Assembly: GCF_024509055.1 (NCBI RefSeq)
Contig: NZ_JANINM010000195.1
Coordinates: 1 to 43,795 of the forward strand
DNA from: Mesorhizobium sp.
GTDB taxonomy: Bacteria; Pseudomonadota; Alphaproteobacteria; Rhizobiales; Rhizobiaceae
Reading direction: 5' to 3'
Length of the DNA: 43,795 bases
The position numbers and the translations under genes were made by a program. The notes under the pieces were generated by a model. That model ran no database searches. It was not told the origin of the DNA and worked only from the letters and a program-made list of their open reading frames with translations. Shown here in pieces: positions 21,434 to 29,251 of this stretch (its first letter is position 1; every line of letters begins with the position of its first letter).

Positions 21434-22353
21434 AGTACGCTCATATCCTTCTGATGGCAGTCGCCGAAATCTGGGCGATGCAGGCCGAGAAGCTGCAGGC
21501 GATCGTCGATCTCCTGGCGATGCAAGCCGCCGGCGGCAAGCTATCGGCCGAAGAGATCGAGGCTCGCATCAGCAAACAGACCGAACAGCAAGTTGCGCGG
21601 TCCGAAGGAGCGGTCGCAATCTTGCCGATGCGCGGCGTCATCGCCAACCGCATGCCGTTGATGGGCAATGTTTCGGGAGGCGGGGGAGCCAATGCCGAGC
21701 AGCTCGGCGCGCAGCTTCAAGCGATGCTGGCTGACTCCGCCATCAAGGCAATTGTGCTCGACGTGGATTCTCCGGGCGGTAGCGTCGCCGGCACCAGTGA
21801 ACTGTCGTCGATGATCTTCAACGCACGCGGCCGCAAGCCCATCGTCGCCCAGGTCAATGCGAATGCGGCCAGCGCCGCGTATTGGATTGCCAGCGCGGCG
21901 GACGAGATCGTCGTGACGCCTTCCGGGCAAGTCGGCTCGATCGGCGTGTTTGGTGTGCATGACGATATTTCGAAGGCGCTGGCAACTCAGGGCGTCACTC
22001 GATCGCTCATCAGCGCTGGAAAGTTCAAGGTGGAAGGCAATCCGTTCGAGCCATTGGGCGATGACGCGCGCGCAGCGATGCAGCAGCGCGTCGATTCCGC
22101 TTATGACACGTTTGTGCGGGATGTTGCGCGCAATCGCGGCGTATCGCTCACGGCCGTCCGCGACGGTTTCGGTCAGGGACGCATGGTCGATGCGGCCCCG
22201 GCTGTAGCGGAGGGCATGGCCGACAAGGTCGGCACGATGCAGGAAACGCTCAGTCGCTTTGGCGTGTCGCTATATCCGACGGAAAAGGCAAAGCCGACGA
22301 CCCGTGCCTTCGCCATCGAACGTGAGCGCCGGGCTCTCGATTTCAATTCCTGA
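21430..22353 (+). CDS. Prohead protease, S49/SppA-like
   Basis: At 307 residues this is a ClpP/crotonase-fold serine peptidase of the S49 (SppA C-type) family. Motifs are DVDSPGGSVAG (111-121), the nucleophile Ser148 in NANAASAAYWIAS, and the general-base lysine in SAGKFKVEGNPFEPL (198 or 200). Its place between portal and capsid shows that it matures the head by cutting the capsid N-terminal delta region, acting inside the prohead. No signal peptide is needed, although the N-terminus is mildly hydrophobic. Confidence 0.92.
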   Translation: MKYAHILLMAVAEIWAMQAEKLQAIVDLLAMQAAGGKLSAEEIEARISKQTEQQVARSEGAVAILPMRGVIANRMPLMGNVSGGGGANAEQLGAQLQAMLADSAIKAIVLDVDSPGGSVAGTSELSSMIFNARGRKPIVAQVNANAASAAYWIASAADEIVVTPSGQVGSIGVFGVHDDISKALATQGVTRSLISAGKFKVEGNPFEPLGDDARAAMQQRVDSAYDTFVRDVARNRGVSLTAVRDGFGQGRMVDAAPAVAEGMADKVGTMQETLSRFGVSLYPTEKAKPTTRAFAIERERRALDFNS

Positions 22354-22380
22354 ATAGTTCGCCGTTCGGCGACTTGCGTT

Positions 22381-22398
22381 CCCACGTGCCGGCGTGGG
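22381..22398 (+). terminator. Hairpin between protease and major capsid genes
   Basis: CCCACG (22381-22386) pairs with CGTGGG (22393-22398) around TGCCGG. No long T-tract follows, so it is more likely an mRNA-stability or attenuation hairpin than a full terminator. Confidence 0.4.
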
Positions 22399-22438
22399 TT
22401 CGCTTTCCTATGCCGGCATCACACGGAGCGATTCTCCA

Positions 22439-23893
22439 ATGTTCACCAAACGCAATGTCGTTCTGTTTGCTGCGGCAGCAACGGCCTTCATCGTCGGCAG
22501 CTTGATCTGGTCTCACTACGATGCGATGGCGGTCGCCGCTGCGGGCGGTCTCAAGATGCTGATCGCGAATCCGCCTGCGCTGGCGGCAACGCTCGGCGGC
22601 AACCTCAACGCGTTGCTCGAGCGGCGTTCCGCGATCGTCGCCGAAATGGGGGCTCTTCTCGACAAGGCCGAAAAAGAAGATCGCGACCTCTCGGCGGAGG
22701 AAATCGCGGCTTATGACAAGCTGAAGGGCGAGAAAGCCAGCCTCGATACCCGCATCGCTCGCCTGGAAGATGTCAGTGCGTCGACTGCGCAGCTCGCCCA
22801 GGCCCGGCCGGCAATCGCTGCCCGCAGCGGCATCGTGCACCCGCCGGCGCCGGAAGCCGCGCGCGAGTTCGAGAACATCGGCCAGTTCATGCATGCCGTC
22901 CGGTTCAATCCGAACGATCAGCGCCTGAATTTCGTCGAGAGCGCCGGCAGCAACGCGGATGATCTTTCCGCCGAAATGCGGATGGATAATCAGACGCAGG
23001 GCGGCTTCATGGTGCCGACGCAGCTCCGGACCACCATCATGTCCGTGCCGGCACAGGATGCTCTGGTTCGCCCGCGCGCGCAGGTGATCGAGGCCGGCAG
23101 TCCGCCGGATGCCGGTGTCACCATGCCGGCGCTGGATCAGACCGGCCAGAATCCCGCGAACATGTTTGGCGGCATTCAGGTCAGCTGGATCGGCGAGGGT
23201 GATGAAAAGCCGGAAACCGACGCCAAGCTGCGGGAGATCAGCCTCGTTCCGAAGGAAGTTGCTGGCTTCGTCACGATCACCGACAAGTTGCTCCGCAACT
23301 GGCAGGCGTCCAGCAGCTTTATCGAAGGGCTGCTGCGTGGCGGTGTGACGGCCGCTGAGGACTTCGCGTTCCTCCGTGGCGACGGCGTTGCGCGGCCGCT
23401 GGGCATTCTCAATGCCGGTGCCGTCTACTACGTCAATCGCGCGACGGCGAACCATGTGACCTACGCCGATGTCGTCGGGATGGTGGCACGGTTGCTGATG
23501 CGCGGCGGCACTTCGCCGGTATGGTCGATGCCGCAAGCCGCGCTGCCCGATATCGCCAGCCTGAAGGATGAAGCTGGCCGATATATCTGGAAGCCCGATG
23601 CCCGCGATGGTTTCGCTGGCACGTTGCTCGGCTATCCGGTCCGCTGGAACAACCGCTCCGTCGGCCTCGGCACCAAGGGCGACATCATCCTCGCCGACTG
23701 GTCCTACTACCTAATCAAGGACGGTTCGGGTCCGTTCGTGGCGGCGTCCGAGCACGTCAAGTTCACCTCGAACAAGACCGTCATCAAGATCTTCTGGAAT
23801 GTCGATGGTGCGCCCTGGCTCACCGCGCCGATCAAGGAAGAGAACGGCTACCAGGTCTCGCCGTTCGTCGGTCTCGACGTCCCGGCCGGCTAG
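22439..23893 (+). CDS. Major capsid protein (HK97 fold) with delta domain
   Basis: This 484-residue protein has an ATG start at 22439 preceded by CGGAG. Residues 55-115 are a charged coiled coil (LNALLERRSAIVAEMGALL ... LDTRIARLEDV), the scaffold-like delta domain removed by the protease. The HK97 capsid fold follows from about 175 (DNQTQGGFMVPTQLRTTI ... RNWQASSSFIEGLLRGGVTAAEDFAFLRGDG ... GFAGTLLGYPVRWN). Residues 7-24 form an unusual hydrophobic, transmembrane-like segment ahead of the delta domain. The cleavage site is probably near 165-180. Confidence 0.93.
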   Translation: MFTKRNVVLFAAAATAFIVGSLIWSHYDAMAVAAAGGLKMLIANPPALAATLGGNLNALLERRSAIVAEMGALLDKAEKEDRDLSAEEIAAYDKLKGEKASLDTRIARLEDVSASTAQLAQARPAIAARSGIVHPPAPEAAREFENIGQFMHAVRFNPNDQRLNFVESAGSNADDLSAEMRMDNQTQGGFMVPTQLRTTIMSVPAQDALVRPRAQVIEAGSPPDAGVTMPALDQTGQNPANMFGGIQVSWIGEGDEKPETDAKLREISLVPKEVAGFVTITDKLLRNWQASSSFIEGLLRGGVTAAEDFAFLRGDGVARPLGILNAGAVYYVNRATANHVTYADVVGMVARLLMRGGTSPVWSMPQAALPDIASLKDEAGRYIWKPDARDGFAGTLLGYPVRWNNRSVGLGTKGDIILADWSYYLIKDGSGPFVAASEHVKFTSNKTVIKIFWNVDGAPWLTAPIKEENGYQVSPFVGLDVPAG

Positions 23894-23913
23894 TCGCCGC
23901 GCGATACCCTCTG

Positions 23914-23934
23914 CAGCCCGGCGCCGCCGGGCTG
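23914..23934 (+). terminator. Hairpin after the major capsid gene
   Basis: CAGCCCGGC and GCCGGGCTG form a perfect 9-bp stem with a 3-base loop, followed by TTCTGCTTT. It could be a leaky terminator that lowers expression downstream of the capsid gene. Confidence 0.55.
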
Positions 23935-23970
23935 TTCTGCTTTCCCGCAATTCAACAGAAAGGTCCGCAC

Positions 23971-24402
23971 ATGCGTGACTACATGAATACGCTCCACGTG
24001 GTGCGTGCGATCAGCCCGCAGGCTGCACGCACCGACAACACCGCGATCGTGTCGCAGATCATCGATCGCACCGGCTTCGATGGCTTGGTCTTCGCGCTCA
24101 ACATCGGCGCAAATACCGACACCAACGCGACTTTCGCCGTCCTGGTCGAAGACGGTGACGCCGCCAACCTCTCGGACGCGGCCGCGGTCGCTGACGACAA
24201 GCTGACCGGCTCCGAAGCGCTCGCCGGCTTCACGGCGGCCGACGACGACAACAAGGTGCGCAAGATCGGTTATGTCGGCTCCAAACGATACGTGCGCCTC
24301 ACCATCACGCCGACCGGCAACGACTCCGGCAACATCTTTGTGACGGCGCTGGCTCTGCTGTTCGGCAGCAGATACGCGCCGACGCCAAATCCGCCGTCCT
24401 GA
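23971..24402 (+). CDS. Small head protein, probable decoration/stabilisation
   Basis: This 143-residue strand-rich protein begins MRDYMNTLHVVRAISP and contains FDGLVFALNIGA, FAVLVEDGDAANLSDA and KIGYVGSKRYVRLTITPTG. A protein of this kind follows the capsid gene in many HK97-type phages; it is probably a head decoration or minor head protein, but its role is not proven. An AGAAAGG-type ribosome binding site precedes the ATG. Confidence 0.7.
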   Translation: MRDYMNTLHVVRAISPQAARTDNTAIVSQIIDRTGFDGLVFALNIGANTDTNATFAVLVEDGDAANLSDAAAVADDKLTGSEALAGFTAADDDNKVRKIGYVGSKRYVRLTITPTGNDSGNIFVTALALLFGSRYAPTPNPPS

Positions 24403-24477
24403 TCTCGTCGAAGGCGGGCGGCTCGACCTCGGGCCGCCCAAGATTCCAAACCATAGATTTCATCAGGAGAAATGCCC

Positions 24478-24924
24478 ATGCGTGTCGTGGCCGAATTCGT
24501 CGATGCCCGGACCGGGAAGCGTTACCTTCCCGGCGACGGCAACAATATCGATCCCCCGCTGACCGAGGAGCAGTTCGAGCGGCTTAAGAAATCCGGCTGT
24601 CTGAAGGACGGCACCGAATCCAGCGGATCGACCGCGGCCATCTCTGATAAGTCGCCGCTGGAGGTCATGACGGTTGCGGAGCTGCAGCAGCTGGCGGCAT
24701 ACAACAAGATCGATCTGGGCGATGCAAAAAAGAAGCCCGATCTCATCACGGCGATCGAGGCAGCGCTGGCGGCAAAGAACCTGCGCGTCAATGGTCCAAC
24801 GATAGGCGAGTTCGTTGCGGCTGGATACAAGGCCAGTGCCTATCCGCCGGGCGGATATGCGCTGAAGAGCTCGCAGGACGAAATCGACGCCGCCATTGCG
24901 GCCGAGAAAGCGCAGTCGACCTGA
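24478..24924 (+). CDS. HeH/SAP-like small head-region protein
   Basis: This 148-residue protein from the ATG at 24478 has AGGAG eight bases upstream; an ATG two codons earlier has poor spacing. The N-terminal part (AEFVDARTGKRYLPGD) is strand-like. Residues about 57-90 (PLEVMTVAELQQLAAYNKIDLGDA ... LITAIEAAL) resemble the HeH/SAP/Rho-N helix-extended-helix fold seen in small phage head proteins. A DNA- or capsid-binding role is possible. Confidence 0.7.
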   Translation: MRVVAEFVDARTGKRYLPGDGNNIDPPLTEEQFERLKKSGCLKDGTESSGSTAAISDKSPLEVMTVAELQQLAAYNKIDLGDAKKKPDLITAIEAALAAKNLRVNGPTIGEFVAAGYKASAYPPGGYALKSSQDEIDAAIAAEKAQST

Positions 24925-24925
24925 C

Positions 24926-25564
24926 ATGCGCCTCGTCCTGGTAACCGCACCATCTGCGGAGCCGCTCACGGCTGCCGAGGCGAAGGCTCGCCTCGGCATC
25001 GGTGCGGAAGTCTCTGACGACGTGATGAACGCTTTCATCAAGGCGGCTCGCCAGACGATTGACGGCTGGAGCGGTTGGCTCGGCCGCGCGCTAGTGCGCC
25101 AGACATGGAAGATGATCCTCGATCGTTTCCCCTCCGACTGCGGGGGAGAGATCACCATTCCATTGCCGCCGACGCTCGACATTGCCGAGATCAAGTATTT
25201 CGACGTCGATGGTGCCGAGCAAACGATCGAAGCTCCTGGTTATTTCTTGCTGCCTGGGGAGCCCGGGCGCCTGTATCCCGCGATCGGCTCGACCTGGCCG
25301 CACACCAAGCGTCAGCCTGGCGCCGTCGAAATCTCGTTTATCGCCGGCTTTGGCGCTGCGGGAAGCGACGTTCCTGAGCCGATCCGGAATGCGATCGTGC
25401 TGATGGTCAGTAATCTCCGCTCGCTGTCGGCTCGAAACCTGTTCATCAGCCAGGATACGGTCGACGGCGTCGGATCGAAACAGTACATCGTCGGCGGCAA
25501 TGCGGGCGCCGCGATCGACGCAGCAGTAGCATCGCTGCTCTCGACCTATCGGGTGTTTGCATGA
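24926..25564 (+). CDS. Head-tail connector protein (gp6/phiE125 gp8-like)
   Basis: This 212-residue protein from ATG 24926 has the pattern LTAAEAKARLGI ... IKAARQTIDGWSGWLGRALVRQTW ... IPLPPTLDIAEIKYFD ... PEPIRNAIVLMVSNL, as in the HK97 gp6/phiE125 gp8 adaptor family that docks under the portal. The start lies two bases after the upstream stop and the stop overlaps the next gene by four bases. Confidence 0.85.
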   Translation: MRLVLVTAPSAEPLTAAEAKARLGIGAEVSDDVMNAFIKAARQTIDGWSGWLGRALVRQTWKMILDRFPSDCGGEITIPLPPTLDIAEIKYFDVDGAEQTIEAPGYFLLPGEPGRLYPAIGSTWPHTKRQPGAVEISFIAGFGAAGSDVPEPIRNAIVLMVSNLRSLSARNLFISQDTVDGVGSKQYIVGGNAGAAIDAAVASLLSTYRVFA

Positions 25565-25884
25565 CCGCAGACGAAGCGATCGCGCAGCACCGCGCGTTCC
25601 TGGCCGAGATCGGCGAGGATATCCTGATCCGCCGCGTCGGCGTGCCGGACGTCACGGTGCGCGCGCGCGTCATGGGATATCAGCCGAAAGAGCTGATCGG
25701 CACCATCGCCCAGGGCGACGTCAAGATTATCGCCATGGCGGAAGCGCTCGCCGATCGCCTTCCGCTAACGACCAACGATGCCGTCGTGGTGCGCGGCAAG
25801 GAAATCTCGATCAAAGCGGTTGACGACAACACGCGCAGGATCGGCGGCACGCTGATCGCGCTCGAAATTCAGGCTGGCGACTGA
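25561..25884 (+). CDS. Probable head-closure (stopper) protein
   Basis: This 107-residue strand-rich protein (EDILIRRVGVPDVTVRARVMGYQPKELIG ... DAVVVRGKEISIKAVDDNTRRIGGTLIALEIQAG) lies between the connector and tail-terminator genes, the standard position of the stopper. Family assignment rests on position and fold style, not on a catalytic motif. Confidence 0.65.
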   Translation: MTADEAIAQHRAFLAEIGEDILIRRVGVPDVTVRARVMGYQPKELIGTIAQGDVKIIAMAEALADRLPLTTNDAVVVRGKEISIKAVDDNTRRIGGTLIALEIQAGD

Positions 25885-26336
25885 TGACGACGACCGCGAA
25901 TGCGCGTTCTGCGCTGAAGGCGCGCGTCGGTGCGATCGACGGTCTGTCGATCTATTGGCAGGGCGACGTCGCGCCGATCCTTCCGGACACGCCGGCGCCG
26001 TTCGCGTTCATCATGTTCAATAACGACGGCTCCGGACGTCAGCCGGTCGCGTTCGGCGGCGGCCGTGGTCGCAACACCTATCGCAACCGCGCCAGCGTCG
26101 AGGCCTATGTGTTCGAACCGGTGCGCACCGGAACGCCGGAAAACCTTCTGGCGAATGCCGAGGCGATCGCTGCGCGGCTGCGCAGCTATCGCGACGATGT
26201 CGTGTCGTGCACGTCGGCCGATGTCATTCCGATCGGGCCGGGCTCGAGCCTCGCGGTGCCGGGACTGAGCGGTCCCGTCAACAACTACCAGTGCGCGGCC
26301 GTCGAGGTCGCGCTGACCTTCGACCAGATCGGCTAA
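25884..26336 (+). CDS. Tail terminator/completion protein (DUF4128-like)
   Basis: This 150-residue protein has the pattern LKARVGAIDGLSIYWQGDVAPILPDTPAPFAFIMFN ... YRNRASVEAYVF ... NAEAIAARLRSY ... QCAAVEVALTFDQIG, matching small DUF4128-type tail proteins that cap the tail tube. It sits directly before the tail-tube gene and shares one base with the upstream stop. Confidence 0.75.
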   Translation: MTTTANARSALKARVGAIDGLSIYWQGDVAPILPDTPAPFAFIMFNNDGSGRQPVAFGGGRGRNTYRNRASVEAYVFEPVRTGTPENLLANAEAIAARLRSYRDDVVSCTSADVIPIGPGSSLAVPGLSGPVNNYQCAAVEVALTFDQIG

Positions 26337-26349
26337 CCGCCGTCATCAG

Positions 26350-26366
26350 CCGCCGCGGGCGGTTTT
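26350..26366 (+). terminator. Short hairpin before the tail-tube gene
   Basis: CCGCC (26350-26354) pairs with GGCGG (26358-26362) and is followed by TTTTC. A 5-bp stem makes this a weak attenuator at best. Confidence 0.35.
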
Positions 26367-26384
26367 CACCAACGGAGACCTATC

Positions 26385-27635
26385 ATGTCGCTCGCCGAAG
26401 GCGTGTCCGCACGCATTGCGTTCAAGAAATATGCTACCGGCGTTATCACCGCCAACGCCGAGCCAGCCATCGCGACCAATCCCGGTGCGGCGGGTGGCCA
26501 GATCCTGCGCCGCGTATCCTCGTCGCTGAAGCTGGCGAAGGACACCTATCAGAGCAACGAAATTCGGTCGGATCGGCAGATTGCCGACTTCCGCCACGGC
26601 ACGCGCCGCGTCACCGGCTCGATCTCGGGCGAACTGAGCCCGCTGACCTATGTCGACCTGTTCGAGGCGGCGTTTCGCGGCACTTGGGAAGCTGCGCTCG
26701 CGCTATCCGAGACCGACCTGACCAGCGTCGCGGCCGACGCCGACGATGGAACGCTGACCTTCGGCGGTGGCGATCCGGTCGCCCTGGGCCTGCGCGTTGG
26801 CCACGTCTTCCGTTTGACGGACACGTCAGCGCCGACGGATTCCGGCAACAATTTCGTGGTTCTTGGCTTCTCCGGCGCCAGCAACCGCACCGTAGAGGTC
26901 TATCCGCCTCCGCCGGCCGATATGACTGCCGACACTGCTTTCGATCTCGCGACGATCGGCAAGCGCCTGAGCGTCCCGTCGACCGGTCACGTCAGCCGCA
27001 AGTTCGCGTTCGAAATCTTCAACGAGGATATCGACGTCGCGCGGCTGTTCACCGAATGCCGGGTTGGCGGTTTCACCATGCAGTTGCCGGCGTCGGGCAT
27101 GTCCACCATCGAGTTTCCGGTGATGGGCCGCAACATGCAGGTGCTGCAGGACACCGCTGCACCGTATTTCACGTCACCGGCCGCCGAAACGTCGACCGGC
27201 ATCTTTGCCGCGGTAAACGGCCTGGTGCGCGTCAATGGAGTCACGCAGGGCGTCGTTACCGGCGTCAATATCCAGATGGACCTCAGTCCGTCATCGGACG
27301 CGGTCGTCGGTCAGAATTTCGTTCCCGAAGTCTTCCTTGGCCGCGCCAACGTGACCGGCCAGATGACCGCGTTCTTCCAGGATGGCGACCTTGTCGGTGC
27401 ATTCACGGACGAGGATGAAGTCAGCGTCCTGCTGTACCTCACCACGGAAAGCGACCCCGACACGCCGGCCATGACGATCTTCCTGCCGCGCATCAAGTTC
27501 TCGGATGCCGACGTGGCGACGTCGGGTGAGGGCGGACAGTCGATCACGCTGCCGTTCCAGGCCCTCAAGTCGGCCGGCGCCCCCGGAATCGACGGCACCA
27601 CCATTCAGATCGTCGATACCCAGATCGCGGCCTGA
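26385..27635 (+). CDS. Major tail tube protein
   Basis: This 416-residue protein starts MSLAEGVSARIAFKKYATG, with an AACGGAGAC-type ribosome binding site. The layout (RRVSSSLKLAKDTYQSNEIRSDRQIADFRHGTRRV, later STGHVSRKFAFEIFNEDIDVARLFTECRVGG and SGMSTIEFPVMGRNM) fits the Phage_tube_2-type tail tube family of siphoviruses. It is longer than simple tubes, which suggests an extra surface domain. It is followed by a strong hairpin and the tail chaperone genes. Confidence 0.9.
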   Translation: MSLAEGVSARIAFKKYATGVITANAEPAIATNPGAAGGQILRRVSSSLKLAKDTYQSNEIRSDRQIADFRHGTRRVTGSISGELSPLTYVDLFEAAFRGTWEAALALSETDLTSVAADADDGTLTFGGGDPVALGLRVGHVFRLTDTSAPTDSGNNFVVLGFSGASNRTVEVYPPPPADMTADTAFDLATIGKRLSVPSTGHVSRKFAFEIFNEDIDVARLFTECRVGGFTMQLPASGMSTIEFPVMGRNMQVLQDTAAPYFTSPAAETSTGIFAAVNGLVRVNGVTQGVVTGVNIQMDLSPSSDAVVGQNFVPEVFLGRANVTGQMTAFFQDGDLVGAFTDEDEVSVLLYLTTESDPDTPAMTIFLPRIKFSDADVATSGEGGQSITLPFQALKSAGAPGIDGTTIQIVDTQIAA

Positions 27636-27699
27636 TCCACCATCCCTGCCGCTACGGGGACACCCACTCGGCGCGCCAGCGTCGGGTGATCGCGATCGG

Positions 27700-27725
27700 A
27701 CGGAGCCGCTGGCGGGCGGCTCCGT
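27700..27725 (+). terminator. Strong hairpin after the tail-tube gene
   Basis: ACGGAGCCGC (27700-27709) and GCGGCTCCGT (27716-27725) form a perfect 10-bp stem with a 6-base loop but no T-tract. It probably stabilises the upstream tail-tube mRNA or reduces read-through. Confidence 0.5.
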
Positions 27726-27751
27726 TCCACCTTCCGCCAAAGGAACAGTCC

Positions 27752-28231
27752 ATGTCCTCCAAATTCGCTGCACTCGCAGCCAATGTCTCCCAGACTTTCA
27801 AGGTCGAGATCATCGACCAGGTCACCGACGCGCCGATCGTCGACACGGCCGGCAAAAAGGCGTTCATCGAAGTGCTGTCGACAGACAGTCGGGAGGGTCT
27901 CGCCTTCGATAAGGATAAGCGAGCCACTGTCCGGCGGAAGGCGATGAAGAGCCGGAATGGTATCGCAGATCCCGGCGACCAGCTCGAGGAAAACATCCAG
28001 AAGTGTGCCGCGCTGACCAAATCGTGGCACCTGGTCGACCCGGTGACGCGTGAAGTGATCGACGTGCCGTGCACGCCAGAGAATGCCGTCGAGCTTTACT
28101 CCGAACCGGGCATGAACTGGCTTTTCATTCAGGTCTGGGTGGAAGCGAGTAAGGCCGCAAATTTTATGACGCGCTCGTCGACGACCTCATCGGATTCGCC
28201 GAGCACCGGTTCCGCCGCGACCGTCAGCTAG
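27752..28231 (+). CDS. Tail assembly chaperone, gpG-like
   Basis: This 159-residue protein from the ATG at 27752 (AAGGA upstream) occupies the gpG position between tail tube and tape measure. A slippery heptamer A-AAT-TTT (28159-28165) near the 3' end lets a fraction of ribosomes slip -1 into the frame of the next gene. The last 22 codons (28166-28231) are therefore read only in the unshifted product. The chaperone binds the tape measure before tube assembly. Confidence 0.8.
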   Translation: MSSKFAALAANVSQTFKVEIIDQVTDAPIVDTAGKKAFIEVLSTDSREGLAFDKDKRATVRRKAMKSRNGIADPGDQLEENIQKCAALTKSWHLVDPVTREVIDVPCTPENAVELYSEPGMNWLFIQVWVEASKAANFMTRSSTTSSDSPSTGSAATVS

Positions 28232-28596
28232 GCGACGGTGCGACTGTCGGAGACCATGAGGACTCTGCCGCGAAGCAGTGGGCAAAGCTGAAGCGCAAGC
28301 CTGTCATGCCAGCATCCGAGGAGCCGGATTTTCCGTGGCCGCTGGAATATCTCTGGATCGACTTTCTGGAGATATCGATGGGAATCACATCGAACGGCTT
28401 CGGTCCGGCCTTGATCACCTGGGACGTTCTTCAATCCTGGTCGATGCTTCGCGGTATAGCGCTCGATCCGAAGGATGCGCTGGCGCTGATCAAGCTTGGT
28501 CACTCTCGAGCAACGATCCTTATAGAGAAGCCGAAGGATGCCGGTAAGAACAAAGATCGAGCCGATCGCAAAAGACATCAGCATCGTCGTCAATGA
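28165..28596 (+). CDS. gpT-like domain reached by -1 frameshift (gpGT fusion)
   Basis: The -1 frame is open from 28153 to a TGA at 28594-28596 and encodes a convincing protein: YDALVDDLIGFAEHRFRRDR, then DFPWPLEYLWIDFLEISMGIT ... GFGPALITWDVLQSWSMLRGIALDPKDALALIKLGHSRA, typical of the T domain of tail chaperones. A stand-alone start (ATG 28306) would cut the conserved N-terminal segment. Slippage at 28159-28165 gives a fusion of 138 + 143 residues. The last 59 bases overlap the next gene. Confidence 0.8.
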   Translation, partial: YDALVDDLIGFAEHRFRRDRQLGDGATVGDHEDSAAKQWAKLKRKPVMPASEEPDFPWPLEYLWIDFLEISMGITSNGFGPALITWDVLQSWSMLRGIALDPKDALALIKLGHSRATILIEKPKDAGKNKDRADRKRHQHRRQ

Positions 28597-29251
28597 GATG
28601 CTGACGCCGGCCGCACAAAGCAGGGCGGTGGCGGACTTCGCGAGAGGCGAGATCGCGCAGGCTGACGATCTGAACCGCCGCATTCTTGGGCGGTTGCCGC
28701 CCAAGACCGTCACGGTAGACGGCCGAGTTGGTGCCTCACTTGAGTCGGTAAATCCGAACGGCCTCATTGTCGCTGAATGGGACATTGGAAATGATGTGCT
28801 GGCGTGGATAGGCCAGACCCTCTTGGATCGGTCGCCGCGTCTTAGCGGTGACTACCGCAAGGGCCACACTCTGTTCGCCGACGGTGTCGAGATTGCCCTT
28901 GGCGAACAAATCCCCAACGCGACCGAGTTCGTATTTATCAATCTTGTGCCATACGCGCGCAGGCTGGAGGTAGGAAAGACCGAAAGCGGTCGGGATTTTC
29001 TGATCTCCGTTCCGAACCGGATTTATCAGCGAACCTACAAAGATGCCAAAGCGCGTTTCGGCAATATCGCGAAAATCACCTTCGGCTATGAGACGCAGAT
29101 TGGCGCATACACGCTGAAAAACAATCAGCGCGCGCGATCGTGGAACGCGAAGCAAGGCAAATGGCATTACCTCGCGAAACAGCGAGCAGATCGTGCCACG
29201 GGCGCTGCGGTGACTGCGCCGGCAATCAGGGTTTCGTTCAAGGATAGATGA
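28538..29251 (+). CDS. Hypothetical tail-region protein
   Basis: This 237-residue protein has its ATG at 28538 inside the end of the gpT-like frame, with GAAGG upstream. It contains GKHxx-free strand segments such as LFADGVEIALGEQIPNATEF, FINLVPYARRLEVGKTESG and NIAKITFGYETQIG. Proteins with the VPYARRLE-like motif occur between chaperones and tape measure in alphaproteobacterial phages, perhaps as minor tail or neck components. Base composition is less GC-rich than in the head genes. Confidence 0.7.
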   Translation: MPVRTKIEPIAKDISIVVNEMLTPAAQSRAVADFARGEIAQADDLNRRILGRLPPKTVTVDGRVGASLESVNPNGLIVAEWDIGNDVLAWIGQTLLDRSPRLSGDYRKGHTLFADGVEIALGEQIPNATEFVFINLVPYARRLEVGKTESGRDFLISVPNRIYQRTYKDAKARFGNIAKITFGYETQIGAYTLKNNQRARSWNAKQGKWHYLAKQRADRATGAAVTAPAIRVSFKDR

